A stretch of DNA of 64,000 bases from Oxalobacteraceae sp. CFBP 13730 (GTDB taxonomy: Bacteria > Pseudomonadota > Gammaproteobacteria > Burkholderiales > Burkholderiaceae_D). Made by a program: the position numbers and the translations under genes. Positions 9,461-18,192 of this stretch are shown in pieces. The notes beneath the pieces are model-generated. The model was not told the origin of the DNA. It searched no databases and saw nothing but the letters and a program-made list of their open reading frames with translations. Numbering within the stretch: position 1 is the stretch's first letter; each line of letters begins with the position of its first letter. Location: the NCBI GenBank assembly GCA_014841835.1, contig JACYUQ010000004.1, positions 744,001 to 808,000 of the forward strand, in the 5' to 3' direction.

Positions 9461-10093
9461 ATGATGCTGCTTACCCGACGCTTTGCCATCCTCGCCCTTG
9501 CCGCCACAGTACTGACTGGTTGCGCGACAGGCACCGCCAACCTGTCCACCGCCACGGTCGGCGCGTATCGCGAAACCATTGACCTGGCAGGGCGCCTGTC
9601 GGTGAATTACCAAAAGGATGGTCGGCCCGAATCGATCAGTGGCAGTTTCAACTGGGAGCAGCGTCCGGGCACGATCGACGTCACCCTGATGTCGCCGCTG
9701 GGCCAGACGGTCGCTGCGATCAATGTCACGCCAGGCTCGGCCACGCTCACGCAGGCCGGCCAGGAACCGCGCACAGCGGCCGACATCGATAGCCTGACCC
9801 AGCAGACGCTTGGCTGGCCGCTGCCCGTGTCGGGCTTGCGCGACTGGCTGCAGGGCTATGCGGTCGATGCACAGGGTCAGCGTTTCCGCGCTTCGCCGGC
9901 CAGCAACAGTGTGACGACGAAGGATGGCTGGCGCTTGCGCTTCGTCGACTGGCAGGCGGCAGGGGGTAGTGATGCTGCGACCGGCGCTGCTGCTGCTGCT
10001 GCGCCGGTGCCGCGCCTGATCCAGGCCGAGCGCGCCGCGTCGGGCGACATCCAGGATCTGGCGATCCGCATCGTCGTCAACCCGGCGGCTTGA
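9461..10093 (+). CDS. lolB: Outer-membrane lipoprotein receptor LolB
   Basis: LolB accepts lipoproteins from periplasmic LolA and inserts them into the outer membrane. The 210-residue protein is itself a lipoprotein: MMLLTRRFAILALAATVLTGC has a lipobox LTGC. The mature part carries the LolB pattern AGRLSVNYQKDGRPESISGSF, then LMSPLGQTVA and TLGWPLPVSGLRDWLQG. The C-terminal region has an Ala-rich insert before DIQDLAIRIVV. I start at ATG 9461 (9464 is equally possible); the longest frame begins at a TTG at 9446. It lies 35 bases after the TPR gene and its stop overlaps an upstream in-frame TTG of ispE. Confidence 0.9.
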   Translation: MMLLTRRFAILALAATVLTGCATGTANLSTATVGAYRETIDLAGRLSVNYQKDGRPESISGSFNWEQRPGTIDVTLMSPLGQTVAAINVTPGSATLTQAGQEPRTAADIDSLTQQTLGWPLPVSGLRDWLQGYAVDAQGQRFRASPASNSVTTKDGWRLRFVDWQAAGGSDAATGAAAAAAPVPRLIQAERAASGDIQDLAIRIVVNPAA

Positions 10094-10098
10094 CCCTT

Positions 10099-10998
10099 AT
10101 GCGCATGCGTTCCCTGCACGATTGCCCGGCCCCGGCCAAGCTCAACCTGTTTTTGCATGTCATCGGCCGGCGCGCCGATGGCTACCACCTGCTGCAAAGC
10201 GTGTTCCAGCTGATCGACCGCGCCGACCGCCTCCACTTCGACCTGCGCGACGATGAACGCATCGTGCGCACGACCGATGTGCCCGGCGTGCCACACGACC
10301 AGGACCTGATCGTGCGCGCGCTGCGCTTGTTGCAGGCAGAATATGCGCGCCGCCATGGCCACCTGCCGCCCGGCATCGATGTAGCGGTCGAGAAGATCCT
10401 GCCAATGGGGGGTGGGCTGGGCGGTGGTTCGTCCGATGCCGCCACGGCGCTGATGGCCGCGAACCACCTGTGGCAGGCAGGCCTCACGCGCGACGAATTG
10501 ATGGCGCTGGGCTTGCCGCTGGGGGCCGATATCCCGTTCTTTTTGTTTGGCGAGACGGCGTTTGCAGAAGGGGTGGGCGAGGCCTTGCAGGCGGTAGAAG
10601 GCCCCGATTGCTGGTACGTCGTGCTCGAGCCCGGCGTCGCGGTGCCAACGCCTGCCATTTTTTCTGCAGCAGATTTGACAAGGGACGCAAAGCCGGTCAG
10701 AATAGCGGACTTTTCCAGCCACACCAATTCAGGCAGCATGGTGGGGTTTGGTAAAAATGATTTGCAGAACGTGGCGATGCGCCTGTTCCCGCCGGTAGCC
10801 GAAGCGGTTGAATGGTTGAGCAGCTACGGTGATGCCAGGATGACTGGCTCAGGGGCATGCGTGTTTTGCGCAGTCTCCAGCGAAGACGCTGCCGACCAGG
10901 TGTTGGCGCAGGTGCCGCAGAAGTATGCGGCATGGAAAGCGAAGTCGTTGAAGACCCACCCTTTGAAAAAATCGCTCTTGCAAAACAATGAGTTGTAG
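10099..10998 (+). CDS. ispE: 4-diphosphocytidyl-2-C-methyl-D-erythritol kinase
   Basis: IspE phosphorylates CDP-methylerythritol in the non-mevalonate isoprenoid pathway. The 299-residue protein shows the GHMP-kinase features PAKLNLFLHV near the N-terminus, the ATP-binding loop PMGGGLGGGSSDAAT, and the C-terminal motif MTGSGACVF. I prefer ATG 10099 (MRMRSLHDCPAPAKLNLF); the frame opens at TTG 10090, which overlaps the lolB stop, and ATG 10105 is also possible. The last 15 residues, rich in Lys and Leu, extend past the usual end. The tRNA-Gln gene follows 83 bases later. Confidence 0.95.
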   Translation: MRMRSLHDCPAPAKLNLFLHVIGRRADGYHLLQSVFQLIDRADRLHFDLRDDERIVRTTDVPGVPHDQDLIVRALRLLQAEYARRHGHLPPGIDVAVEKILPMGGGLGGGSSDAATALMAANHLWQAGLTRDELMALGLPLGADIPFFLFGETAFAEGVGEALQAVEGPDCWYVVLEPGVAVPTPAIFSAADLTRDAKPVRIADFSSHTNSGSMVGFGKNDLQNVAMRLFPPVAEAVEWLSSYGDARMTGSGACVFCAVSSEDAADQVLAQVPQKYAAWKAKSLKTHPLKKSLLQNNEL

Positions 10999-11081
10999 AA
11001 TAAAATTTTGCCTGTCGCGACACTGAGCAGCACAGAAAGATGTGCAGCACAATGTGAAGCGGCAAGTAGTACAGGTCGTGT

Positions 11082-11158
11082 AGGGGAATCGCCAAGTTGG
11101 TTAAGGCACCGGATTTTGATTCCGGCATTCCAAGGTTCGAATCCTTGTTCCCCTGCCA
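11082..11158 (+). tRNA. tRNA-Gln (anticodon TTG)
   Basis: A 77-base cloverleaf with encoded CCA. The acceptor stem AGGGGAA pairs with TTCCCCT, followed by discriminator G and CCA. The anticodon stem CCGGA/TCCGG (11109-11113 and 11121-11125) encloses the loop TTTTGAT with anticodon TTG at 11116-11118, reading CAA. The T arm CAAGG-TTCGAAT-CCTTG is complete. The ispE-tRNA-Gln-prs order is typical of Betaproteobacteria. Confidence 0.97.
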
Positions 11159-11236
11159 AAGTTTTCTTGTTCTGTCGATGCCGATGCGTCCAGCAAGAGA
11201 ATCGCGATGCGGCGCCAAGCGCCACATCAGCAAGTT

Positions 11237-11267
11237 AATCAGCCGGTATAGCCGGCTGATTGTTTTT
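11237..11267 (+). terminator. Intrinsic terminator after tRNA-Gln
   Basis: A 10-bp stem AATCAGCCGG / CCGGCTGATT with a 5-base loop is followed by GTTTTT. It lies between the tRNA and prs, so prs needs its own promoter in the 36 bases downstream or within the loop region. Confidence 0.8.
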
Positions 11268-11303
11268 CTACTGTATTAACGCTTCTTACCTTTTGGGACT
11301 CCC

Positions 11304-12254
11304 ATGGCTTACGAAAACCTGATGGTTTTTACCGGCAATGCCAATCCGGCGCTAGCAGAAGGGGTCGCAAAAAGCCTCGGTATTCCACTCGGCAAGGCTG
11401 TCGTCTCGAAGTTTTCTGACGGCGAAGTCATGGTCGAAATCAATGAGAACGTGCGCGGCAAGGATGTCTTCGTCCTGCAATCGACCTGCGCACCGACCAA
11501 TGACAGCCTGATGGAAATCATCCTGATGGTCGACGCTCTCAAGCGCGCCTCGGCTGGCCGTATCACTGCGGCGATTCCTTACTTCGGTTATGCCCGTCAA
11601 GATCGTCGCCCGCGCTCGGCGCGCGTTGCGATCTCGGCCAAGGTCGTGGCAAACATGCTGGAAAAAGCCGGCGTCGAGCGCGTCCTGATCATGGACCTGC
11701 ACGCTGACCAGATCCAGGGTTTCTTCGATATTCCGGTCGACAATATCTACGCATCGCCAATCCTGCTGAGCGATCTGCAGAAGCGTAACTATGACGACCT
11801 GCTGGTCGTCTCGCCGGACGTCGGCGGTGTGGTGCGTGCACGCGCCCTGGCCAAGCGTCTGGGTTGCGACCTGGCGATCATCGACAAGCGTCGCCCGAAG
11901 GCGAACGTGTCCGAAGTGATGAACATCATCGGTGAAGTCGAAGGCCGTAACTGCGTGATCATGGATGACATGGTCGACACCGCAGGCACGCTGTGCAAAG
12001 CTGCCGAAGTGCTCAAGGAGCGCGGCGCCAAGAAGGTGGTTGCTTACTGTACGCACCCGGTGCTGTCCGGCCCGGCGATCGAACGCATCGCGAACTCGCC
12101 GCTGGACGAACTGGTCGTCACCGACACCATTCCGCTCAGCGCCGCCGGCGCCGCTTGCGGCAAGATCCGCCAGCTGACCTGCGCACCGCTGCTGGCCGAG
12201 ACCTTCAAGCGGATCGTCAAGGGCGACTCGGTCATTTCGCTGTTCGTCGACTAA
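11304..12254 (+). CDS. prs: Ribose-phosphate pyrophosphokinase
   Basis: Prs makes PRPP from ribose 5-phosphate and ATP, feeding purine, pyrimidine, His, Trp and NAD synthesis. The 316-residue class I enzyme shows the RQDRRPRSAR ATP flap, the metal/ATP motif MDLHADQIQGFFD, VSPDVGGVVRARA, and the PRPP-binding loop VIMDDMVDTAGT. The start MAYENLMVFTGNANPALA gives the usual family length. It follows the tRNA-Gln terminator and is followed by a strong hairpin, so it is probably transcribed alone. Confidence 0.97.
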   Translation: MAYENLMVFTGNANPALAEGVAKSLGIPLGKAVVSKFSDGEVMVEINENVRGKDVFVLQSTCAPTNDSLMEIILMVDALKRASAGRITAAIPYFGYARQDRRPRSARVAISAKVVANMLEKAGVERVLIMDLHADQIQGFFDIPVDNIYASPILLSDLQKRNYDDLLVVSPDVGGVVRARALAKRLGCDLAIIDKRRPKANVSEVMNIIGEVEGRNCVIMDDMVDTAGTLCKAAEVLKERGAKKVVAYCTHPVLSGPAIERIANSPLDELVVTDTIPLSAAGAACGKIRQLTCAPLLAETFKRIVKGDSVISLFVD

Positions 12255-12276
12255 GCTTCATCGACGTTGTATTCCA

Positions 12277-12307
12277 CGGCGCGCCTGGCTGATTAGCCGG
12301 CGCGCCG
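12277..12307 (+). terminator. Strong hairpin after prs
   Basis: CGGCGCGCC-TGGCT pairs with AGCC-GGCGCGCCG (one bulge) around a GATT loop, 22 bases after the prs stop. There is only a weak T-rich tail (TTGGTGTAAAT), so it may act as a terminator with low efficiency or protect the prs mRNA 3' end. Confidence 0.5.
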
Positions 12308-12323
12308 TTGGTGTAAATAATAC

Positions 12324-12352
12324 TTGGATCCCCGCCTGGGCGGGGACGACAT
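12324..12352. repeat. Short GC-rich intergenic palindrome (REP-like)
   Basis: TGGATCCCCGCCTGGGCGGGGACGACATG contains a 7-bp perfect stem CCCCGCC-TG-GGCGGGG, with ends (GGAT..., ACGACA) like the small dispersed intergenic repeats found in many Proteobacteria. Only one copy is seen in this window. It lies in the prs-rplY gap (12255-12511), which otherwise holds no gene that I can support. Confidence 0.4.
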
Positions 12353-12511
12353 GTGCGGTGAGGCCGGACATGTCGATTTCCGTATCTTTTGAGCGCGTAA
12401 CAATGCGCTCTTTCCTGACTGCCCCTGGTCGCGGGGGTGGTCGCCACTTGGCTACCGGGCTGTTGATCGTTTTCTTCGGCATTCGGGCCTGTTTTATTTT
12501 TGGAGTATCAC

Positions 12512-13105
12512 ATGAAAGTAGTCGCATTCAACCGCACTCTGCAGGGGACCGGAGCGAGCCGCCGCCTGCGTAAAGCTGGTCAAACGCCAGGCATCATCTA
12601 CGGTGGCGCAGGTACGCCTGAGCTGATCGCCCTGGACGGCAACGCCCTGTGGCACGCGCTGAAAAAAGAAGCGTTCCACGGTTCGGTTCTGGACCTGGAA
12701 ATCGACGGCAAGACCCAGCAAGTCCTGCTGCGTGACTTCCAGATGCACGCGTTCAAGCAACTGGTCCTGCACGCTGACTTCCAGCGCGTCGATTCGTCGA
12801 AGCCAGTGCACACCAAAGTCGCTTTCCACTTCGTCAACGCCGAGAACTCGCCAGCCGTCAAGCTGAACAGCGCTGTCATCTCGCACGTCCTGAACGAGCT
12901 GGAAGTGTCGTGCCTGCCAGGCCAACTGCCAGAGTTCATCGAAGTCGACCTGGCAAACCTGGAAGCCGGTAACTCGATCCACACCGACGACCTGGTCCTG
13001 CCAGAAGGCGTCACCGCACTGACCCATGGCCAGAACCTGACCATCGTCACCGCAACCATCCCACGCGGCGCAGTCACCGCTGAAGAGACCCCAGCTGCCG
13101 AGTAA
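12512..13105 (+). CDS. rplY: Ribosomal protein bL25, long (TL5/CTC) form
   Basis: bL25 binds 5S rRNA in the large subunit. The 197-residue protein is the long two-domain form: residues 1-95 are the L25 core (FNRTLQGTGASRRLRKAGQTPGIIYGG) and residues 96-190 the TL5/CTC beta domain (VHTKVAFHFVNAENSP...). The start at ATG 12512 is supported by GGAG 9 bases upstream; the frame opens 12 bases earlier. The prs-rplY-pth order is conserved in Betaproteobacteria. A clear terminator follows. Confidence 0.95.
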   Translation: MKVVAFNRTLQGTGASRRLRKAGQTPGIIYGGAGTPELIALDGNALWHALKKEAFHGSVLDLEIDGKTQQVLLRDFQMHAFKQLVLHADFQRVDSSKPVHTKVAFHFVNAENSPAVKLNSAVISHVLNELEVSCLPGQLPEFIEVDLANLEAGNSIHTDDLVLPEGVTALTHGQNLTIVTATIPRGAVTAEETPAAE

Positions 13106-13144
13106 TCGCAGCTGACGCGTCGCTCCGGCGACGCATCGCACAGA

Positions 13145-13175
13145 AACCCGCCGCGGCTTGCCCGGCGGGTTTTTA
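13145..13175 (+). terminator. Intrinsic terminator after rplY
   Basis: AACCCGCCG pairs with CGGCGGGTT around a 9-base loop and runs into TTTTATTTTTT. It separates rplY from pth. Confidence 0.85.
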
Positions 13176-13230
13176 TTTTTTGATTTGCACGTTTCGGCGA
13201 TAATCGCCTTTTCTCGACAGAATCTCACGC

Positions 13231-13815
13231 ATGTCCATTCGACTGATCGTTGGTCTCGGCAATCCCGGCCCCGAGTACGAACAAACCCGCCACAATGCCG
13301 GCTTCTGGCTCGTGGACAATCTGGCCAATGGCTTGCCCGGCTGCCGTCTGCAGCGCGAATCGCGTTTCAATGCCCTGGTCGCCAAGACGTCCATTGCCGG
13401 CAACGATGTCTGGCTGCTCGAGCCGCAGACGTATATGAACCGCTCCGGCCAGTCCGTAGGCGGTCTGGCGCGTTTCTATAAAATCAATCCGGATGAAGTG
13501 CTGGTCGTGCACGACGAACTCGACCTGCCGCCGGGCGTTGCCAAGCTCAAGAAGGGTGGTTCATCCGGTGGCCACAACGGCCTGAAGGACATCACGGCCG
13601 CGTTGGGCACCCAGGATTACTGGCGTCTGCGCCTGGGCATCGGTCACCCGCGCACGATGAACCTGCAGCAGGTGGTGGCCGACTTCGTCCTGCACCGCCC
13701 GCGCCGCGAAGAGCAGAGCCTGATCGAAGAATCGATCGACAAGAGCCTGCACATCATTCCACTGGTCTGCGAAGGCAAGTTCGACACGGCCACGATGCGT
13801 TTGCATACCGCCTGA
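13231..13815 (+). CDS. pth: Peptidyl-tRNA hydrolase
   Basis: Pth recycles peptidyl-tRNA released from stalled ribosomes. The 194-residue protein has the family's N-terminal LIVGLGNPGPEYEQTRHNAG with N11 and catalytic H21, the central D95 in VVHDELDLPPG, and GGSSGGHNGLKDI for tRNA-acceptor contact. It is followed by a 38-base gap and a convergent gene. It forms the usual prs-rplY-pth-ychF neighbourhood, here interrupted before ychF by two extra genes. Confidence 0.96.
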   Translation: MSIRLIVGLGNPGPEYEQTRHNAGFWLVDNLANGLPGCRLQRESRFNALVAKTSIAGNDVWLLEPQTYMNRSGQSVGGLARFYKINPDEVLVVHDELDLPPGVAKLKKGGSSGGHNGLKDITAALGTQDYWRLRLGIGHPRTMNLQQVVADFVLHRPRREEQSLIEESIDKSLHIIPLVCEGKFDTATMRLHTA

Positions 13816-13853
13816 CAGGCAGGTTCACGGCCAGCTTCAGATGCGCCGCCGTT

Positions 13854-15602
13854 TCAGCCGCGCCTGAGCACGACCTGCGAGCGCAGGTCGCGCACCATGC
13901 GCTCCAGCGCGGGCCGCATGCGCCGGTAGTCGTCGGGCGTGCAGGTTGCCGCCGTGTGGCGAAATTTGAGCTGGCGCTGCACCGTCACCAGCGCGCCGCG
14001 CCGCGCATAGCGCGAGTGGTAGGCAAAGTTGGCGTCGTCCACAGCCACCGCGCGCGGCAGGGCCAGCACGCGTGAGCGCGTCGGCAGATGAAAACGCACT
14101 TCGTCCTCGGCATCTATCGCTGGGCACACGAAGTCCTGGTGCCGCTCGGGTTCTTGTGTGAACGCGAACACGGCCTCGCTCAAGCTGCCCCTCAGATCGT
14201 AAGTCGTAGCCAGCCGTGCCGGCCCTGGCAGTTTCGTGAAACCGTTGCTGGCACCGCGCAACGATATTGCGATATTGCCGCTCGGGGCGCGCTGGTACGG
14301 TTCTGCCAGGGCGCCGCTGCCGGTGCGCGTGACCGTAAAGCGGCTGCTGCCATCGGGCCCGATGGTGAACTGCGTGAGCGTGTGGCTGCGCGCCTGCTGG
14401 AAGAAAGGGAGGATCGCGAACTCGCCCGAGCGCGTCAGTACCGCCGGCTTGCCGAGCAAGGCCGCCGGCAAGAAGCCGCCGGCCACGCTGTCGGCCGTCG
14501 GATCGAGATACAGCTGCAGCGACGGCACGTAGACGATCGCGTGGTTGAGCACGCCGAGCGTGGGCACGGCCGGCAACTGGTAGGCGTTGCCGTTGTTGAC
14601 GAGGGCGACGGTGCTGTCGATGCCGGCGCTGGCCAGCAGGGCGACGAGCAGCGTTGTGTGGTCCTTGGCGTCACCGTAGCGATTGGCCAGCACGCTGGCC
14701 GCCGCGTGCGGCACCACGCCGCCAGGGCCCAGGTGCACACCCACATAGCGCACGTTGCGACGTACCCAATCGGACAACGCGATCGCACGCGCACGGGGCT
14801 CGACCAGATCAACGGTCACGCGCGCCGCCAGCGCCGCTACCGTGTTGTCAGGCTGCGCGTATGCGCCCGCGCGATCCTGGTAGGCATGGGCAAGAGCGGC
14901 GTAATCGGCGAAGGTGGAGACGGCGAGCCGCTTGCCGTAGTCAAGTTCGCTGACCGAGCCGGCCTCGATCCGGGTATTGTCGCCATCGAGATAGCGCCAG
15001 GCGTAGCGGCGCTTGCCGGCTGCGGGCGCAGGCAGGTCGGTAATCGTCGTGGGCAAAAAACCGATGGCGTCGGCGTGCAGCAGCATAGCGACCGGCATGT
15101 CATAGACCACCCGGAAGTCGCGCTGGTGCTGGAGGCGCGCACTGGACAGGTCTTCGAAGTGGCCCGGAAACAGCGGCGTGTGGCGCCGCACGACATAGCG
15201 CACCGCCACCCGGTCACCCACGTCGACATCGGGAAACATGACAATCTTCAGGCGTGTGTCCTGGAACATTGGAGCGTCGACCGAAGCGGCTTGTTGCTGG
15301 CCGCGAATCTGCTGTGGCTGCACGGCGAGCCGGCGCCCGTCGGCCTTTTCGGTATACGCCACGACGGCGATGATGTCCTCCAGCGACTGCTTGTAGCCGA
15401 TCTCGTACCGGGCGTGGTCGTGCAGTGCATCGCGCTGGGCGATGGTCCTGATTTGTTCGACCGTGAGCAGGTAGGAGCCACTGGGTTCGACCACAAAGTG
15501 GCGTACGTGGCGCTCGACGCCCGTATCACGCGCACATACCGGCTGCAGCCCGAGTAATGGCCACAGAAGCAGACACAGCATGACGACACAGCGCAGCATC
15601 AT
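13854..15602 (-). CDS. DUF3857 / transglutaminase-fold exported protein with Cys-to-Ala active site
   Basis: A 582-residue exported protein; the first 24 residues form a signal peptide ending VCA. Residues about 50-230 match the DUF3857 beta domain (GYKQSLEDIIAVVAYTEKADG...), and about 260-380 the transglutaminase-like fold. In that fold the nucleophile motif usually reads GDCKD; here it is GDAKD (310-314) with Ala312, while the His (NHAIVYV) and Asp (LYLDPTAD) partners remain. The protein is thus probably not a cysteine transglutaminase or protease, and may bind peptide or cell-wall material. It is convergent with pth and divergent from the patatin gene, between pth and ychF. Confidence 0.75.
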   Translation of the reverse strand: MMLRCVVMLCLLLWPLLGLQPVCARDTGVERHVRHFVVEPSGSYLLTVEQIRTIAQRDALHDHARYEIGYKQSLEDIIAVVAYTEKADGRRLAVQPQQIRGQQQAASVDAPMFQDTRLKIVMFPDVDVGDRVAVRYVVRRHTPLFPGHFEDLSSARLQHQRDFRVVYDMPVAMLLHADAIGFLPTTITDLPAPAAGKRRYAWRYLDGDNTRIEAGSVSELDYGKRLAVSTFADYAALAHAYQDRAGAYAQPDNTVAALAARVTVDLVEPRARAIALSDWVRRNVRYVGVHLGPGGVVPHAAASVLANRYGDAKDHTTLLVALLASAGIDSTVALVNNGNAYQLPAVPTLGVLNHAIVYVPSLQLYLDPTADSVAGGFLPAALLGKPAVLTRSGEFAILPFFQQARSHTLTQFTIGPDGSSRFTVTRTGSGALAEPYQRAPSGNIAISLRGASNGFTKLPGPARLATTYDLRGSLSEAVFAFTQEPERHQDFVCPAIDAEDEVRFHLPTRSRVLALPRAVAVDDANFAYHSRYARRGALVTVQRQLKFRHTAATCTPDDYRRMRPALERMVRDLRSQVVLRRG

Positions 15603-15708
15603 TTCAATCTCCGGCTACACGACCGACCCATGGTACGGGGCGGCGCCGGTGCAGGATTGATGTCGCGCAAGCGGCTGCCGTCAGCCGGACTTCTGCGATA
15701 ATTTCACG

Positions 15709-16809
15709 ATGAGAGCGCTTACCTTCCAGGCCGGCCCCCTTGCCATGGCCCAGATCGCCGCGCATGGCTTGCGCGCGCAGGACATTGCCATCGTGCCGGC
15801 TGCAGCCGGCGGCCCCAAGGGCCTGATCTTCGGAGCGCTCGATGCGTGGCTGTTCGGCGAGTGGTTGCCCACGGGGCCGCGCGAACGCACCCTGATCGGC
15901 GCCTCCATCGGCGCCTGGCGCATGGCTGCCGCATGCCAGAAGGATCCGGCAAAGGCATTTGCCCGCTTGGGCGAACTCTACACCGGCCAACGCTACACTC
16001 GCCTGAAACCCAGTGCACAGGAGATCGACGCTGTCGTGCAAGCCCTGCTGGCCGAGCTGGTCAGTGGGCACGAAGACGACATTGTCGGACATCCCCATCA
16101 CCGCCTGCACATCCTGGCCGACCGTGGCCTGCGTTCGCTGGCCGCGCCGGTCGGCCGCCATGCCGAACTGCGCGGCTTCGCCTCGGCCGCGCTGCACAAT
16201 GCCGGCTCACGGGCCTGGCTGGCGCGCTTGATGGAGCGGGTGGTCATCGGTGGCACGCGCGCAGGCGACCTGCCATGGCTGCACGAGCCGTTCGACCGTT
16301 TCACGACGCATTTCGCGCCACTAACCCGCGCCAATCTGGTACCTGGCCTGCTGGCCTCGGGCACGCTGCCATTGATCATGAAAGCAGTGACGGACATCGC
16401 CGGGACGCCTCCCGGCAGCTACTGGGATGGCGGCATTATCGACTACCATCTGGCCTTGCCGTATGCACGCGCGGCAGGCGCGGACAAAAGCGAACTGGTG
16501 CTGTATCCCCACTTTACCGATCACATCGTGCCAGGTTGGCTCGACAAGAGCATGCCGTGGCGGCGCGCGGCGCGCGGTCCCAACCGCAGCTGGTTGGAGA
16601 ATGTGCTGCTGGTGACGCCTTCCGCAGAATTCCTGCGCTCACTGCCGCGCGGTAAATTGCCGGACCGGACCGACTTCACGTCGTTCGGCCTCGACCACGA
16701 CGAGCGCATCCGCGTCTGGCGCCACGCGATCGGGGAGGGCGAGCGTCTGCGCGATGAGCTGGCCGAATTTGCGCTGCGGCCCGACCTGACGCGCATCCAG
16801 CCAATCTAG
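15709..16809 (+). CDS. Patatin-like phospholipase family protein
   Basis: A 366-residue protein with the catalytic pattern of bacterial patatins: an oxyanion-type glycine motif AAAGGPKG (31-38), nucleophile elbow GASIG with S66, and the Asp of the dyad in DGGIIDYH (D240). No signal peptide is visible, so it is probably cytoplasmic or membrane-associated. Family members hydrolyse acyl esters of phospholipids; the substrate here is unknown. It is divergent from the DUF3857 gene, 106 bases away, and is followed 141 bases later by ychF. Confidence 0.78.
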   Translation: MRALTFQAGPLAMAQIAAHGLRAQDIAIVPAAAGGPKGLIFGALDAWLFGEWLPTGPRERTLIGASIGAWRMAAACQKDPAKAFARLGELYTGQRYTRLKPSAQEIDAVVQALLAELVSGHEDDIVGHPHHRLHILADRGLRSLAAPVGRHAELRGFASAALHNAGSRAWLARLMERVVIGGTRAGDLPWLHEPFDRFTTHFAPLTRANLVPGLLASGTLPLIMKAVTDIAGTPPGSYWDGGIIDYHLALPYARAAGADKSELVLYPHFTDHIVPGWLDKSMPWRRAARGPNRSWLENVLLVTPSAEFLRSLPRGKLPDRTDFTSFGLDHDERIRVWRHAIGEGERLRDELAEFALRPDLTRIQPI

Positions 16810-16950
16810 CTTGTCATTGAGGCAATCGGCGCGTTGCAGCAGGGGTGCGGTGCGCCTTTTTTTTCAGCAGAAAAGCCGGTCCGGGTTACAATGCAGGGTT
16901 TAGAGCGGTTCATTGATCGCTCGCTTTTTACCGAATCAGAAAGAGTTCTC

Positions 16951-18042
16951 ATGACCCTCAAATGCGGCATCGTCGGCCTGCCAAACGTCGGCAAGTCCAC
17001 CCTGTTCAACGCGCTGACCAAGGCCGGCATTCCGGCTGAAAATTATCCGTTCTGCACCATCGAACCGAACGTCGGCGTTGTCGAAGTGCCGGATCCACGC
17101 ATGGATGCGCTGTCGGCCATCGTCAAGCCTGAGCGCATGGTCAACGCCATCGTCGAATTCGTCGACATCGCCGGCCTTGTCGCCGGCGCATCAAAGGGCG
17201 AGGGCCTGGGCAACCAGTTCCTGTCGCACATCCGCGAAACCGATGCCATCATCAACGTCGTGCGCTGCTTCCATGACGACAACGTGATCCACGTGGCAGG
17301 CAAGGTCAGCCCGCTGGACGACATCGAAGTCATCCAGACCGAGCTGGCGCTGGCCGACATGACCGCCGTCGAAAAAGCCATCCACCGCGAAGGCAAGAAA
17401 GCGCGCTCGGGCGACAAGGATGCCGCCAAGCTGGTCGCCGTCTGCGAACGCCTGATGCCGCACCTGGACCAGGGCAAACCAGTGCGCACCATGGGCCTGG
17501 ACGCCGACGAAATGGAAATGATCAAGACGCTGCACCTGATCACCGCCAAGCCGGCGATGTTCGTCGCCAACGTGTCCGACACGGGCTTCACCGACAACCC
17601 GCTGCTGGACCTGCTGACCGCGTACGCGAAAGAGCAGAACGCCCCGATCGTCGCCATCAGCGCCGCGATCGAGTCCGAAATCGCCGAGATGGACGATGCC
17701 GACAAGGCCGATTTCCTGTCCGACATGGGCATGGAAGAGCCAGGCCTGGATCGCCTGATCCGCGCCGCCTACAAGCTGCTGGGCCTGCAGACGTACTTCA
17801 CCGCCGGTGTGAAAGAAGTGCGCGCCTGGACCATCCACGTGGGCGACACCGCGCCACAGGCGGCCGGCGTGATTCACACCGACTTCGAACGCGGCTTCAT
17901 CCGCGCGCAGACGATCGCGTATGACGACTTTTTGGCGTACAAGGGCGAGGCCGGCGCGAAAGAAGCGGGCAAGATGCGCGCTGAAGGCAAGGAATATGTG
18001 GTCAAGGATGGCGATGTGTTGAACTTCTTGTTCAACGTCTGA
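16951..18042 (+). CDS. ychF: Redox-regulated ATPase YchF (Obg family)
   Basis: YchF is a ribosome-associated ATPase. The 363-residue protein starts MTLKCGIVGLPNVGKST (P-loop), has the DIAGLVAGASKGEGLGN switch II block with the family's hydrophobic replacement of the catalytic Gln, the NVSD-type base motif instead of NKxD, and the C-terminal TGS domain (TYFTAGVKEVRAWTI). The longest frame begins 117 bases upstream, but ATG 16951 gives the conserved N-terminus. A strong terminator follows. Confidence 0.97.
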   Translation: MTLKCGIVGLPNVGKSTLFNALTKAGIPAENYPFCTIEPNVGVVEVPDPRMDALSAIVKPERMVNAIVEFVDIAGLVAGASKGEGLGNQFLSHIRETDAIINVVRCFHDDNVIHVAGKVSPLDDIEVIQTELALADMTAVEKAIHREGKKARSGDKDAAKLVAVCERLMPHLDQGKPVRTMGLDADEMEMIKTLHLITAKPAMFVANVSDTGFTDNPLLDLLTAYAKEQNAPIVAISAAIESEIAEMDDADKADFLSDMGMEEPGLDRLIRAAYKLLGLQTYFTAGVKEVRAWTIHVGDTAPQAAGVIHTDFERGFIRAQTIAYDDFLAYKGEAGAKEAGKMRAEGKEYVVKDGDVLNFLFNV

Positions 18043-18087
18043 TCCAAGCAGATGATCTGCCGTGATGTCCCTGACATTGCGGCACAC

Positions 18088-18129
18088 ACAATACCCGCTA
18101 TGGTCTTGCCACCGCGGGTATTGTTTTTT
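18088..18129 (+). terminator. Intrinsic terminator after ychF
   Basis: A perfect 11-bp stem ACAATACCCGC / GCGGGTATTGT with a 15-base loop is followed by six T. It ends the ychF transcript and faces the 3' end of the helicase gene. Confidence 0.9.
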
Positions 18130-18192
18130 GGTTAGCTGGTTTTCACCGCATTGCATTGTCTGTCGCAGGTAGTGCTGCGCCTTCTTTCCTAC

